NCBI GenBank assembly: GCA_945865755.1 | Contig: CAMBFS010000015.1 | Span: 1-39,077 of the forward strand | Direction of reading: 5' to 3' | Length of the DNA: 39,077 nt | DNA from: Klebsiella pneumoniae | GTDB taxonomy: Bacteria; Desulfobacterota; Binatia; Bin18 | Shown: positions 24,536 through 33,029 of the stretch, piece by piece | Position numbering within the stretch: position 1 is the stretch's first letter | How the letters are laid out: every line of letters starts with the position of its first letter | Translations under genes and position numbers: made by a program | The notes under the pieces: generated by a model | What the model was told of the DNA's origin: nothing | Seen by the model: only the letters and a program-made list of their open reading frames with translations | The model's database searches: none

Positions 24536-25864
24536 ATGAAAAATACCTTTCTCACACTGAGTGTCCTCGTCACCGTGCTCTTCTCCCCACTCGCCCACGC
24601 CGCCCCCCTCGGCACGCGAACGGTCCTTGATAATGGCGCCACGTTATTGGTCGCTGAACGGCCCGGCGTGCCGATGGTCATCTTCAACATCTTGCTCAAG
24701 AGCGGCGCGGCCTCTGACCCGACGGGGAAAGAAGGGGTCGCCAATCTTGCAGCGGAATTACTCACTCGCGGCACCCAGCAATACACCGCCCAAGCGCTGG
24801 CCGAGGAACTCGACTTTCTCGGTGCTTCATTAGGCGTGGGAGCCGACCTTGAGTCCACGACCATCACGCTCACGACGCTCACCAAGAACCTCGACGCCGC
24901 GCTGTCGTTGCTCACCGCGGTCATCTTGACGCCAACGTTCCCCGAAACCGAGTTGGACAAGAAACGGACCGAAGTGCTTGGCGGTCTCAAAAGTCAGGAA
25001 GAGGATCCAGGGTGGGTCGCCCAACGCGCCTTTCTAGAAAAATTATATCCGGGACATCCGTATGGACGCCTTGTCGAAGGGCAACCCGCCTCGATCGCGA
25101 AAGTGACACGTGCCGATGTCGTGCGGTATCACCAAACCTATTACCGCCCGAATAATGCCATTATCGCCGCGGCCGGCGACATCACCCAAGCCCAGATTGT
25201 CGAGCTTTTACAGAAGCACTTCGCGAAGTGGCAGAGCGGCGACATTCCGGCGACCGCGTGGCCCGAAGAGCAGCAACCAAAACCCGAACGTATTGCTCTC
25301 GAGAAAAAAGTCACGCAAGCCACCGTGGTCTTAGGGCACGTGGGGATCACACGCGCCAACCCGGACTATTACGCCGTGCAGGTGATGAATTACATTCTTG
25401 GCGCGGGTGGGTTCGGTTCTCGGCTGATGGACAAGATTCGCGTGGAACTCGGACTCGTCTACCACGTTGGCAGTAGCTTTAGCGCGCGCAAACATGCGGG
25501 GCCATTCACGGTCTCGTTACAGACCAAAAATGAAAGCGCGACTCATGCGCTGGATGAAACGATGCAAGTGATTCGTCGCTTCACGGAAGAGGGACCGACC
25601 GACAAGGAACTCGAAGCCGCCAAGTCCTATCTCATTAACAGTTTCCCGCTCCGGCTCGTCTCGAACCGCGACGTCTCCTCACTCTTGCCGGTGCTCGAGT
25701 TCCACGAGCTTGGCCTTGATTACCCCGACCGCTATCCAACAATCATTGGCGGCATCACCCGTGAACAGGTGCATGCGGCGGCGAAGAGTTACCTCCACCT
25801 CGACCAGATGCTCCAGGTCGTGGTCGCGGACCTCGCACAGGCCAAGTTGCCCAACAAGCCGTAA
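24536..25864 (+). CDS. M16 family peptidase-like protein lacking the zinc motif (partner subunit)
   Basis: 442 residues from ATG 24536 (GGAG 8 bases upstream) with a signal peptide (KNTFLTLSVLVTVLFSPLAHA). The fold matches M16 (TVLDNGATLLVAERPGVPMV, YYRPNNAIIAAAGDITQAQI, NYILGAGGFGSRLMDKIRVE), but the HxxEH position reads LAAELLT, so zinc cannot bind. The conserved R/Y region in the C-terminal half (RVELGLVYHVGSS) is kept, as in non-catalytic subunits that complete the active site of a partner. An upstream in-frame ATG at 24464 would give a longer N-region. It is probably co-transcribed with the catalytic M16 gene. Confidence 0.92.
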   Translation: MKNTFLTLSVLVTVLFSPLAHAAPLGTRTVLDNGATLLVAERPGVPMVIFNILLKSGAASDPTGKEGVANLAAELLTRGTQQYTAQALAEELDFLGASLGVGADLESTTITLTTLTKNLDAALSLLTAVILTPTFPETELDKKRTEVLGGLKSQEEDPGWVAQRAFLEKLYPGHPYGRLVEGQPASIAKVTRADVVRYHQTYYRPNNAIIAAAGDITQAQIVELLQKHFAKWQSGDIPATAWPEEQQPKPERIALEKKVTQATVVLGHVGITRANPDYYAVQVMNYILGAGGFGSRLMDKIRVELGLVYHVGSSFSARKHAGPFTVSLQTKNESATHALDETMQVIRRFTEEGPTDKELEAAKSYLINSFPLRLVSNRDVSSLLPVLEFHELGLDYPDRYPTIIGGITREQVHAAAKSYLHLDQMLQVVVADLAQAKLPNKP

Positions 25865-25870
25865 CCTGGC

Positions 25871-27115
25871 CTATGGATAAATCCCACGCCACTGCATGGC
25901 TTCAGCGACCCGCTGAATTCCCAGCACTTGCGCGGCGGTCCGCATATCCAGCTTCTTCTCATGGGCCACCAGCATCACTTGGTTGAAACTGCGGACCATG
26001 ATGCGACGCAACCGTTCGTTGATCTCGTCTTCTCCCCAAAAGAACGACTGCAGGTCTTGCACCCACTCAAAATACGATACCGTCACACCTCCCGCGTTGC
26101 ACAAGACATCGGGAATGATGAAGACGCCCTTCTTCAATAAAATTTCATCCGCCTCGGGGGTGAGCGGACCATTGGCTCCTTCGGCGATGATCCGCGCTTT
26201 GACACGCGGCGCATTCGCGGCGGTAATCTGATTCTCCATGGCACAGGGCATCAGCACGTCACAGTCGAGTTCCAAGAGGTCCGCATTCGAGATCGACTCA
26301 CCTTTGGGATATCCGGTGAGCGTGCAGTGCGCGGCGAAATGCGCGCGCACATCTTGGATATCGAGGCCGCGCGCATTATACAGTCCGCTGTCAACATCAC
26401 TCACCGCGATAATCTTGGCGCCACGCTCTTGCGCGAGATACGCGGCCGGAGCGCCGACTTTCCCGAAACCCTGGACAACGATGCGCGCATCTTCCATAGT
26501 CAAGTTCTGCCGTTTCAATGCTTCGATGGTCGTCACAACCACACCCCGTCCGGTGGCTTCGGCGCGGCCTTGCGACCCACCAATGGCAAGCGGCTTTCCC
26601 GTCACCACGGCGGGAACCGAAAACCCGTGGTGCATGGAGTAGGTGTCCATGATCCAGGCCATCTCGCGCTCTCCAGTCCCAACATCCGGGGCGGGAATAT
26701 CGCCTTGCGGGCTCATCAGCACACTAATTTCGGTCGCGTACCGACGCGTGAGGTTTTCGAGTTCACGGAGCGACAGCGCCTTGGGATCGCAAATAACCCC
26801 ACCTTTCGCGCCGCCATACGGGATACCAACGACAGCGCATTTCCAGGTCATCCACATGGCCAGCGCCCGCATCTCGTCCAATGTCGTCCCCGGATGATAG
26901 CGAATCCCGCCCTTGGTCGGGCCGAGAGCCGTGCTGTGATGCACGCGATACCCGGTAAACATCCGCACGGAGTCGTCGTCCATTTCCACCGGAAAATTGA
27001 CACACAGCTCCCGCTTGGGCATGCGCAGATATTGCACGATCCCAGGATTGAGATCGAGGTGTTGCACGGCCTGATCAAACTGGCGTAACGCGGTCTCGTA
27101 GACCTTTTCCACCAT
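25871..27115 (-). CDS. gdhA: Glutamate dehydrogenase (Glu/Leu/Phe/Val family)
   Basis: 414 residues. Substrate-binding motifs are GPTKGGIRYHP and the catalytic-lysine segment VGIPYGGAKGGVICDP; the Rossmann domain shows RIVVQGFGKVGAPAAYLAQE, and PCAMENQITAANA and IIPDVLCNAGGVTVSYFEWV are typical of the ~415-residue hexameric class. It interconverts glutamate and 2-oxoglutarate plus ammonia. AGGAGGAGTGGCCG precedes ATG 27115. It is the last gene after lipA (37-bp gap) in a minus-strand run, so it may share a transcript with the lipoate cluster. It is convergent with the M16 pair, with only 6 bp between stops. Confidence 0.95.
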   Translation of the reverse strand: MVEKVYETALRQFDQAVQHLDLNPGIVQYLRMPKRELCVNFPVEMDDDSVRMFTGYRVHHSTALGPTKGGIRYHPGTTLDEMRALAMWMTWKCAVVGIPYGGAKGGVICDPKALSLRELENLTRRYATEISVLMSPQGDIPAPDVGTGEREMAWIMDTYSMHHGFSVPAVVTGKPLAIGGSQGRAEATGRGVVVTTIEALKRQNLTMEDARIVVQGFGKVGAPAAYLAQERGAKIIAVSDVDSGLYNARGLDIQDVRAHFAAHCTLTGYPKGESISNADLLELDCDVLMPCAMENQITAANAPRVKARIIAEGANGPLTPEADEILLKKGVFIIPDVLCNAGGVTVSYFEWVQDLQSFFWGEDEINERLRRIMVRSFNQVMLVAHEKKLDMRTAAQVLGIQRVAEAMQWRGIYP

Positions 27116-27152
27116 CGGCCACTCCTCCTGCTATAAAATGATTCCACGCTTC

Positions 27153-28064
27153 CTACACATGCTTCCACGCATGATACGAACTCCGCACCAGCGGACCTGA
27201 CTCGACATGGCGAAAGCCCAGAGCGAGCGCCTCTTCGCGTAGAGCCACGAACTCGTCGGGATGGACATAGCGTTCAACGGGAAGCTGATCTTTCGATGGT
27301 CGGAGGTATTGGCCGAGCGTCAGGATGTCGCACCCCACCGCGCGCAGATCACCAAAGACCGTCAAAAGTTCCTCGTAGGTCTCACCGAGGCCGAGCATCA
27401 GCCCGGTTTTGGTCTTGAGGTCAGCACGGACTTCTTTCGCTCGTTGCAACACTCGCAGTGAACGTTCGTATTTCGCTCCAGGACGGACACGTTTGTACAG
27501 GCGTGGGACGGTTTCGGTGTTGTGGTTGTAAATTGCAATTGGCGACCGCGCCACTGTCGCGACGGCATCCTCGTTTCCCTGAAAATCCGGGGTCAACACC
27601 TCTATCGTGCAGTCAGGCTTGAGGGCTTTGAGTGCTCGTACAGTTTCAGCGAAATGGAACGCGCCCCCATCAAGGAGGTCATCCCGATTCACCGACGTCA
27701 CCACAATATGCGACAGTCCCATCTTGAGTGCCGCTTCAGCCACGCGTCGTGGCTCCTCCGGGTCGAGGGTCGCCACGCGCCCGTGGGAAACCGCGCAGAA
27801 GCGGCAATTGCGCGTACACACCTCGCCCATCAACATGAACGTCGCCGTCCCATGTCCCCAACATTCGGCGATATTCGGACACTGGGCCTCTTGGCAGACA
27901 GTGTTGAGCTTGAACGCTGAAACAATCGCCTTGGTCTTGGTATAGCCTGGCCCGCCAGGCATCCGCACTTTGATCCAGTCGGGATGCCGCCTCGGGATTC
28001 GGGGTTCGGGGTTCGGGGTTCGGGGTTCGGAAGCTACGAATGTGTCGGTAAATCCGTCTGCCAT
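27153..28064 (-). CDS. lipA: Lipoyl synthase
   Basis: 303 residues from ATG 28064. The radical-SAM cluster is CTRNCRFC and the auxiliary 4Fe-4S cluster is C-x4-C-x5-C in TVCQEAQCPNIAECWG; the C-terminal RSSYHA motif (VRSSYHAWKHV) supplies the conserved serine ligand. It inserts two sulfurs into protein-bound octanoyl chains to form lipoyl groups. The conserved part begins at about RRHPDWIKVRMP. The ~25 residues before it (SEPRTPNPEPRIPRR) are encoded by a heptamer tandem array. The ATG overlaps the 3' end of lipB by 31 bp, so the two are translationally linked. Confidence 0.96.
   Translation of the reverse strand: MADGFTDTFVASEPRTPNPEPRIPRRHPDWIKVRMPGGPGYTKTKAIVSAFKLNTVCQEAQCPNIAECWGHGTATFMLMGEVCTRNCRFCAVSHGRVATLDPEEPRRVAEAALKMGLSHIVVTSVNRDDLLDGGAFHFAETVRALKALKPDCTIEVLTPDFQGNEDAVATVARSPIAIYNHNTETVPRLYKRVRPGAKYERSLRVLQRAKEVRADLKTKTGLMLGLGETYEELLTVFGDLRAVGCDILTLGQYLRPSKDQLPVERYVHPDEFVALREEALALGFRHVESGPLVRSSYHAWKHV
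27992..28030. repeat. Heptamer tandem repeat (TCGGGGT)n inside the lipA 5' end
   Basis: Units TCGGGAT, four TCGGGGT and a partial TCGGAAG run from 27992 to 28030 on the + strand. On the minus strand the array is translated as part of the LipA N-terminus (EPRTPNPEPRIP). The exact inverse heptamer recurs at 28757, on the other side of lipB. Confidence 0.9.
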
Positions 28065-28687
28065 ATCATGTCCTTGTATCCGAAATAGCGGGCGAAGGTC
28101 GCCGCCACGAAAGATTTGATGGAAGCCATATCCATAGGCGTATTCAGCACCTCCGCCATTGAGGTCATCCGCACGCCAACCAACCCGCACGGCACGATGT
28201 CAGCGAAGTACGAGAGATCGGTGGTCACATTGAGCGCGAAGCCGTGGTACGTCACCCACCGGCGAACGCCGACCCCAATCGACGCGATTTTCTTCTCGTT
28301 GACCCACACGCCAGTTTTTCCCGCCTCGCGATGCGCCGCGATACCATACGTCGCCAACACTTCAATCAACACTGTTTCCAGTCCACGAAGGTACAGATGC
28401 ACGTCTCGTCCATGGTTCGTGAGGTCGATCAGTGGATACCCCACGAGCTGGCCCGGGCCGTGGAACGTGACCTCCCCTCCCCGGCTGACGCGATGGACAG
28501 GAACATCACGTGGGGTGAGAAGATTTTTCTCCTCCGCGCCTCGCCCTAACGTGAACACCGGCGGATGTTCACCCAGCAACAGCGTATCCTCCCCCACCCG
28601 CTCACATCGTCGATGCAGCACCTCCTCCTGCATGGCCAGCGCACACGTATATTCGAGACAGCCGAGGTCGAAACAATGGAGAACCAT
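28034..28687 (-). CDS. lipB: Octanoyl-[ACP]:protein N-octanoyltransferase
   Basis: 217 residues of the LipB/BPL fold. HPPVFTLGRGAEEKN, VHRVSRGGEVTFHGPGQLVGYPLIDL (the RGG-x2-T-x-HGPGQ motif) and KTGVWVNEKKIASIGVGVRRWVTYHG with the catalytic Lys are present, as is the catalytic Cys in IVPCGLVGVRMTS. It moves octanoate from acyl-carrier protein to E2 and GcvH lysines, the substrate for LipA encoded next. The ribosome-binding site before ATG 28687 is weak. It lies downstream of the E3 gene, with a 110-bp gap carrying inverted heptamers. Confidence 0.95.
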   Translation of the reverse strand: MVLHCFDLGCLEYTCALAMQEEVLHRRCERVGEDTLLLGEHPPVFTLGRGAEEKNLLTPRDVPVHRVSRGGEVTFHGPGQLVGYPLIDLTNHGRDVHLYLRGLETVLIEVLATYGIAAHREAGKTGVWVNEKKIASIGVGVRRWVTYHGFALNVTTDLSYFADIVPCGLVGVRMTSMAEVLNTPMDMASIKSFVAATFARYFGYKDMIWQTDLPTHS

Positions 28688-28756
28688 CGGGGTAGTGAAG
28701 AGTTGAAAAAGTCAAGCTGCGCGTAATAAATTCAGGATCTCGTATCGAAAGAAGGG

Positions 28757-28780
28757 ACCCCGAACTCCGAACCCCGAACT
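28757..28780. repeat. Heptamer tandem repeat (ACCCCGA)3, inverse of the lipA array
   Basis: Units ACCCCGA, ACTCCGA and ACCCCGA lie between lipB and the E3 gene. ACCCCGA is the reverse complement of the TCGGGGT unit at 27992, so the two arrays face each other across lipB. Confidence 0.85.
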
Positions 28781-28797
28781 TTTCCTCAACTTTCCCC

Positions 28798-30189
28798 TCA
28801 GAAATTGATCCCTCGGCCCTCGGCATTCAGCGCGGCTTCCATGATGGCCTCGGACATCGTGGGATGGGCGTGCACGGTGCCCGCGATTTCCGTCGTCGTC
28901 GCTTCCAGCGTGCGCGCGAGGCAAATTTCCGCGATGAGGTCAGTCGCTCCGTGGCCGATAATATGGCAGCCCAGAATCTCGCCATACTCCTTATCAACCA
29001 CCAATTTCACAAACCCTTCTTCATGGCCAGCCGCGATCGCTTTGCCGGAGGCGAGGAAAGGGAATTTGCCGACCTTTACCTCATGGCCTTTTTCCCTTGC
29101 TTGCTCCTCGGTGAGACCCATCACCGCCACTTCGGGTTGCGCATACACACAGGCCGGGATGTGCGAATGATCGATCCCCTTCTCGCGTTTCCCGGCCATG
29201 CATTCCACGGCCACGATGCCTTCCTCGGACGCGGCATGGGCGAGCAATGGCGGACCGTTGATGTCACCAATCGCATACACGGTGTCACAAGTCGTCCGCA
29301 TCCGGTCATCAACTTTGATGTAGCCACGATGCAACTCAACACCCAGCGCTTCCAGTCCGAGTCCCGCGCTCAGCGGCGCGCGGCCAACGGCCACGAGCAC
29401 CTTATTGGCCGTGCGTCGTTTCAGATCACCCTCGCTCTCAAGCACGAGTTCCACCCGACCGGGAAACTTCTCGACCCCGTGGTACTTCGTCCCGGTCAAC
29501 ACCTCGATCCCTTTTTTCTTGAACGCCTTCTCCAGTTCGCGCGCCACTTCAATATCCACACCGGGGAGCAGTTGCTTCTCCATTTCGACCACGGTCACGC
29601 GACACCCAAAGGCACTGTAAATATAGGCGAACTCAACACCCACCGCCCCACCCCCGATAATCACGATCGCATCGGGCATCTCAGTATCAACCAACGCCTC
29701 ATAACTGGTGAGAATCTGTTTACCGTCCACTTCCAACCCCGGTAACGTCCGTTCCTTTGACCCGGTCGCGATGAGAATACGGTCAGCCTCAACCTGCTGC
29801 GTACCTTTTCCAGGCGTCTCGATCACCACGCGGTTCTTACTCTCAAGCCGACCCGTGCCAGCAATGAGTGGGACGCGATTCTTCTTGAGTAAAAATTCAA
29901 CGCCCTTGGCTAAGCGATCCGCCACCTCGCGCGACCGCTTGATGACCTGCGCGTAATCAACCGAGAGGCCATTGACCTTGATCCCATGCCGTTCGCTCTC
30001 TTTCAGATTCTCGTAGAGTTCCGCCGAGGTCAGCAACGCTTTCGAGGGAATGCAGCCCCAGTTGAGACACACCCCACCCGGACGGTCTTTCTCGACCACC
30101 ACGGTCTTGAGCCCAAGCTGAGCGGCCCGAATCGCCGCGACATAGCCGCCAGGGCCAGCACCAATCACCACCAGATCGTATCGTTCCAT
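28798..30189 (-). CDS. lpdA: Dihydrolipoyl dehydrogenase (E3)
   Basis: 463 residues. FAD motif VVIGAGPGGYVAAIRAAQLG, redox disulfide GGVCLNWGCIPSKAL (C-x4-C), NAD-binding IVIIGGGAVGVEFAYIYSAF, the second FAD segment TVYAIGDINGPPLLAHAASE and the catalytic His-Glu pair HAHPTMSEA are all intact. It reoxidises dihydrolipoyl groups of 2-oxoacid dehydrogenases or the glycine cleavage system. The gene follows the E2 gene by 8 bp, so the two are co-transcribed and E3 is probably dedicated to that complex. Confidence 0.96.
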   Translation of the reverse strand: MERYDLVVIGAGPGGYVAAIRAAQLGLKTVVVEKDRPGGVCLNWGCIPSKALLTSAELYENLKESERHGIKVNGLSVDYAQVIKRSREVADRLAKGVEFLLKKNRVPLIAGTGRLESKNRVVIETPGKGTQQVEADRILIATGSKERTLPGLEVDGKQILTSYEALVDTEMPDAIVIIGGGAVGVEFAYIYSAFGCRVTVVEMEKQLLPGVDIEVARELEKAFKKKGIEVLTGTKYHGVEKFPGRVELVLESEGDLKRRTANKVLVAVGRAPLSAGLGLEALGVELHRGYIKVDDRMRTTCDTVYAIGDINGPPLLAHAASEEGIVAVECMAGKREKGIDHSHIPACVYAQPEVAVMGLTEEQAREKGHEVKVGKFPFLASGKAIAAGHEEGFVKLVVDKEYGEILGCHIIGHGATDLIAEICLARTLEATTTEIAGTVHAHPTMSEAIMEAALNAEGRGINF

Positions 30190-30197
30190 GTTGTCCT

Positions 30198-31523
30198 CTA
30201 CACCATCAGTCCGACGGGATTTTCCAGGAGTTGCTTGAGCGTCGTGAGAAATTGCCCACCAGTCACCCCGTCGAGGATGCGATGGTCACACGAGAGGGTC
30301 GCCATCATCGTATGCGCGACAGCGAGTTGTCCGTTGCGCGCGACCGCGCGCTCCTTGATCGCCCCGGTCGCCAAAATCGCGCCCTGCGGCGGATTGATAA
30401 TGGCGGTAAAATGCTCGATCGGGAGCATGCCCATGTTGGAGATCGTGAACGTGCCGCCGGAGAGATCATCACCGCTCGGTTTCCCCGCGCGCGCCCGTTC
30501 CACCAACGCATTGGCCCGCGCCGCGATCTCAAGTAGCGACAAGGTGTTACAGTGATGCAACACGGGAACAATCAACCCATCATCCAGAGACACCGCGAGT
30601 CCAATGTTGATGTCCGCCTTGTATTCACGACCCTCTTCCACATACGACGCGTTGAGGCGTGGATGCCGCTCCAGGGCAATCGCCACCGACTTGACGAGAA
30701 AGTGCGTGTACGTGACATCAGCGGCGACTCGATCGCTGGCCTTGAGCGCGCTCCGCAATCGGACGGCTTCCGACATATCGATTTCGCAGGTGACATAGAA
30801 ATGGGGAATGTCGCGCATGCTCTCGGTCAAGCGTTTCGCGATCGTCGCTCGCATCCGCGAAAAGGTTTCTTTTCTCGCGACCAGCGCGGAGGCTGGCGCG
30901 CTGGTCGGCAGGGGTGCCGCTGAAGTCCGCACTCGCACGGCCGGCGGTGACGATTGCGCCAGCAACGCCTCAACATCCTGCTTCACAATGCGCCCGCCTG
31001 GGCCACTGCCACGCACCTGTCGCAGATCAATATGATGTTCTTCCGCCATCCGCCGCACAACCGGTGAGGCGGACATCCGCGCCTCTGACGAGGCGGGCTC
31101 TCGTTCTTCACGACGTGGACGCGACTCGCGTAACTCGCGTACTTTTGGAGGAGGTGAGGCCGGTGGGGCGGCGACATCCACGGGAATTCGCTCTGCTGAA
31201 GTGACTGGCGCTGCCACTGGAGGCGCAACAACTGGCGGTTTTAGCGCCTCCGTCTTCCGAGGTTCGGGAGCGGCGACTCCCGCGCCAGCCTCGCCTAAGA
31301 CGGCGATCACCGCTCCCACCGCCACACTCTCGCCCTCTTGCACACGAATCTCGGTGAGGACCCCGGCATCAAGTGCTTCCATCTCCATATCGGCTTTGTC
31401 GGTTTCGACCTCCGCGATGATGTCCCCGACTTCGATCTTGTCTCCCACCTTTCTCAACCACTTGAGGATTTTTCCCTCCTCCATCGTGTCACTCAGGCGG
31501 GGCATTTGCACTTCAATGGACAT
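30198..31523 (-). CDS. 2-oxoacid dehydrogenase complex dihydrolipoyl acyltransferase (E2)
   Basis: 441 residues from ATG 31523 (GAGAGGAGGATGCGT upstream; ATG 31529 abuts that site). A single lipoyl domain (residues ~1-80) carries the lipoylated lysine in VETDKADMEME. A Pro/Ala linker follows, then a peripheral subunit-binding domain (SASPVVRRMAEEHHIDLRQV, GSGPGGRIVKQDVEALL), another linker, and the catalytic core with SCDHRILDGVTGGQF (His and Asp). The best match is a pyruvate dehydrogenase E2, but branched-chain or acetoin types are possible. The E1 subunits are absent: rnhB lies upstream instead. Confidence 0.93.
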   Translation of the reverse strand: MSIEVQMPRLSDTMEEGKILKWLRKVGDKIEVGDIIAEVETDKADMEMEALDAGVLTEIRVQEGESVAVGAVIAVLGEAGAGVAAPEPRKTEALKPPVVAPPVAAPVTSAERIPVDVAAPPASPPPKVRELRESRPRREEREPASSEARMSASPVVRRMAEEHHIDLRQVRGSGPGGRIVKQDVEALLAQSSPPAVRVRTSAAPLPTSAPASALVARKETFSRMRATIAKRLTESMRDIPHFYVTCEIDMSEAVRLRSALKASDRVAADVTYTHFLVKSVAIALERHPRLNASYVEEGREYKADINIGLAVSLDDGLIVPVLHHCNTLSLLEIAARANALVERARAGKPSGDDLSGGTFTISNMGMLPIEHFTAIINPPQGAILATGAIKERAVARNGQLAVAHTMMATLSCDHRILDGVTGGQFLTTLKQLLENPVGLMV

Positions 31524-31621
31524 ACGCATCCTCCTCTCCGACGTGCAGTATAGCGCTCTCCCCAAGAGTTTGGCATTGGGGGGCGGGAACGAACGTCGCA
31601 TGAACCGCCGACGCCCGGGAC

Positions 31622-32254
31622 TTAGAGCAAGCGAAATGACCGTCGATGCACCGGGGCGGGACCGAAGCGTCGCAGAGCATCACGATGGGCGACAGTGCCA
31701 TATCCCATGTGTCGCGCAAAGCCATATTCGGGATACTGGCGATCAAGATCAATCATCAGCCGATCACGATAGACCTTGGCGATAATGGAAGCCGCCGCGA
31801 TGGAATACACATCACGATCGCCTTTGATGAAAACGGAACACGGACAGGGTAGGTTTTTCAAGGCACGACCATCCACCAACACATGCTCGGGAAAAGTAGA
31901 AAGGGCATCGAGGGCGAGCCGCATGGCCTTGAGCCCCGCCTGATAGATATTGATGCGGTCGATCTCTTCGACCTCAACCATGCCAACCCCCACACCAAGC
32001 GCGACCTGGCGAATTTCCGTGTCAAGCCGTTCGCGCGCTTTGGGGGTGAGCATCTTGGAGTCGCGCACGCCTTGCGGCAGTGACGCGGGGATATCACTGT
32101 CGCACTCGTGGTGTGGCGGAAAAATCACCGCCGCGGCCACCACTGGTCCCGCCAAAGGACCCATGCCAACTTCATCGACACCGGCCACTAAGCGTAAGCC
32201 GCTTCGCCATAGGTCGCGTTCGCTGTACAGTCGTGGAGCAATGCGGGTGGACAT
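31622..32254 (-). CDS. rnhB: Ribonuclease HII
   Basis: 210 residues. GVDEVGMGPLAGPVVAAAV contains the D-E metal pair; the family usually reads GVDEAGRGPLAGPV, so the Arg after GxDE-x-G is replaced by Met. RDSKMLTPKARERLD, HVLVDGRALKNLPC (third Asp) and SIAAASIIAKVYRDRLM (fourth Asp in the VYRD segment) complete the site. It cleaves RNA-DNA hybrids at single ribonucleotides and Okazaki primers. Its ATG overlaps the upstream stop in TAATG. Confidence 0.94.
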   Translation of the reverse strand: MSTRIAPRLYSERDLWRSGLRLVAGVDEVGMGPLAGPVVAAAVIFPPHHECDSDIPASLPQGVRDSKMLTPKARERLDTEIRQVALGVGVGMVEVEEIDRINIYQAGLKAMRLALDALSTFPEHVLVDGRALKNLPCPCSVFIKGDRDVYSIAAASIIAKVYRDRLMIDLDRQYPEYGFARHMGYGTVAHRDALRRFGPAPVHRRSFRLL

Positions 32255-32481
32255 TAGGTTTCCTCGGTTGAGTGGCGCTCACTCCGACGCTGTTCGCACT
32301 GAAGTATTTCCTCACGAAACAACGTCAGCTTTTCCAGGTCTCCCACGGCGAGGGCAAACGCCTCGCCTGCGCGTAAGGCCACCAACGCCTCCTCAAGCTG
32401 CCCCTTTGCCAGGAACACTCCGGCTTTGCGAAAGAGCCGGCTACATCGTTTTGCCGGGCTCTCTAGGAGTGACTCCGTCAT
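32254..32481 (-). CDS. Small TPR-like protein of unknown function
   Basis: 75 residues from ATG 32481, with AAGGAGAACGCG upstream. KRCSRLFRKAGVFLAKGQLE followed by EALVALRAGEAFALAVGDLE looks like one or two helical TPR-like hairpins; the C-terminus is charged (CEQRRSERHSTEET). It overlaps the DUF721 gene by 41 bp upstream and rnhB by 1 bp downstream, so it is an integral part of a coupled operon. I do not recognise a named family. Confidence 0.72.
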   Translation of the reverse strand: MTESLLESPAKRCSRLFRKAGVFLAKGQLEEALVALRAGEAFALAVGDLEKLTLFREEILQCEQRRSERHSTEET

Positions 32482-32950
32482 CGCGTTCTCCTTTCTGGAG
32501 TAGTCGTTTTCGTCGCGCCTCAAGAAGCCTCCGGAATGCCGCTTCGAGGTCAGGACGGCCCAACGGCGGCAGGGTAATTTCAGTATAGGCCGGAAGCGGG
32601 CGCTGAGCGGGACTATTGTGGCGGAGCGCCCGCTCACTGACACGGCCAATGACAAAGCGAATATCGCGCACGACCTGGGCACCGAGTTGTTGATTGAGAC
32701 GATCTCGTAAGGTCGCTTTCGTGAACTGCATTTGCTGGATCAGGACCGGATGCGAGACCATCACAAAGAGTGTTCCGTTCCGAATGCTGCTCGGACAGGC
32801 TTTCCGAGCCAGGGCCTCGCCCACCACCTCGTCCCAGACCTCCCACACGCGATATTCATTCCACCGTTGCGGTGGCACAAGCTGTGACAACATCGTCGTC
32901 AAGACGGCATTGGCGGGGATCCATGACATCGGTTTTTTGTCGGCGTCCAT
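32441..32950 (-). CDS. DUF721 (DciA-like) protein
   Basis: 169 residues. The N-terminal domain (WNEYRVWEVWDEVVGEALAR, then PSSIRNGTLFVMVSHPVLIQ and QQMQFTKATLRDRLNQQLGA) matches DUF721, the domain of DciA, a loader or regulator of the DnaB replicative helicase in many bacteria that lack DnaC. The C-terminal ~50 residues are basic and probably disordered (RRLLEARRKRLLQKGERDDG). DciA function in this organism is inference. AAGGTG precedes ATG 32950. First gene of the DUF721 / small protein / rnhB operon, divergent from nrdJ. Confidence 0.85.
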   Translation of the reverse strand: MDADKKPMSWIPANAVLTTMLSQLVPPQRWNEYRVWEVWDEVVGEALARKACPSSIRNGTLFVMVSHPVLIQQMQFTKATLRDRLNQQLGAQVVRDIRFVIGRVSERALRHNSPAQRPLPAYTEITLPPLGRPDLEAAFRRLLEARRKRLLQKGERDDGVTPREPGKTM

Positions 32951-33029
32951 ACGATCAACACCTTACGCGGGAAATTCGCTGGAGAAAGGCTAGCAAATTC
33001 AGACCACTAGTCATAGGGGCATTTTTTAC

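Noticed and set aside
27992..28030. Possible CRISPR or direct-repeat array
   Set aside because: The period is 7 bp with no spacers; it is a simple tandem repeat, not a CRISPR.
32254..32682. 142-codon version of the small TPR-like gene
   Set aside because: The first 67 codons are antisense-like and overlap DUF721 in another frame; the ribosome-binding site supports ATG 32481.
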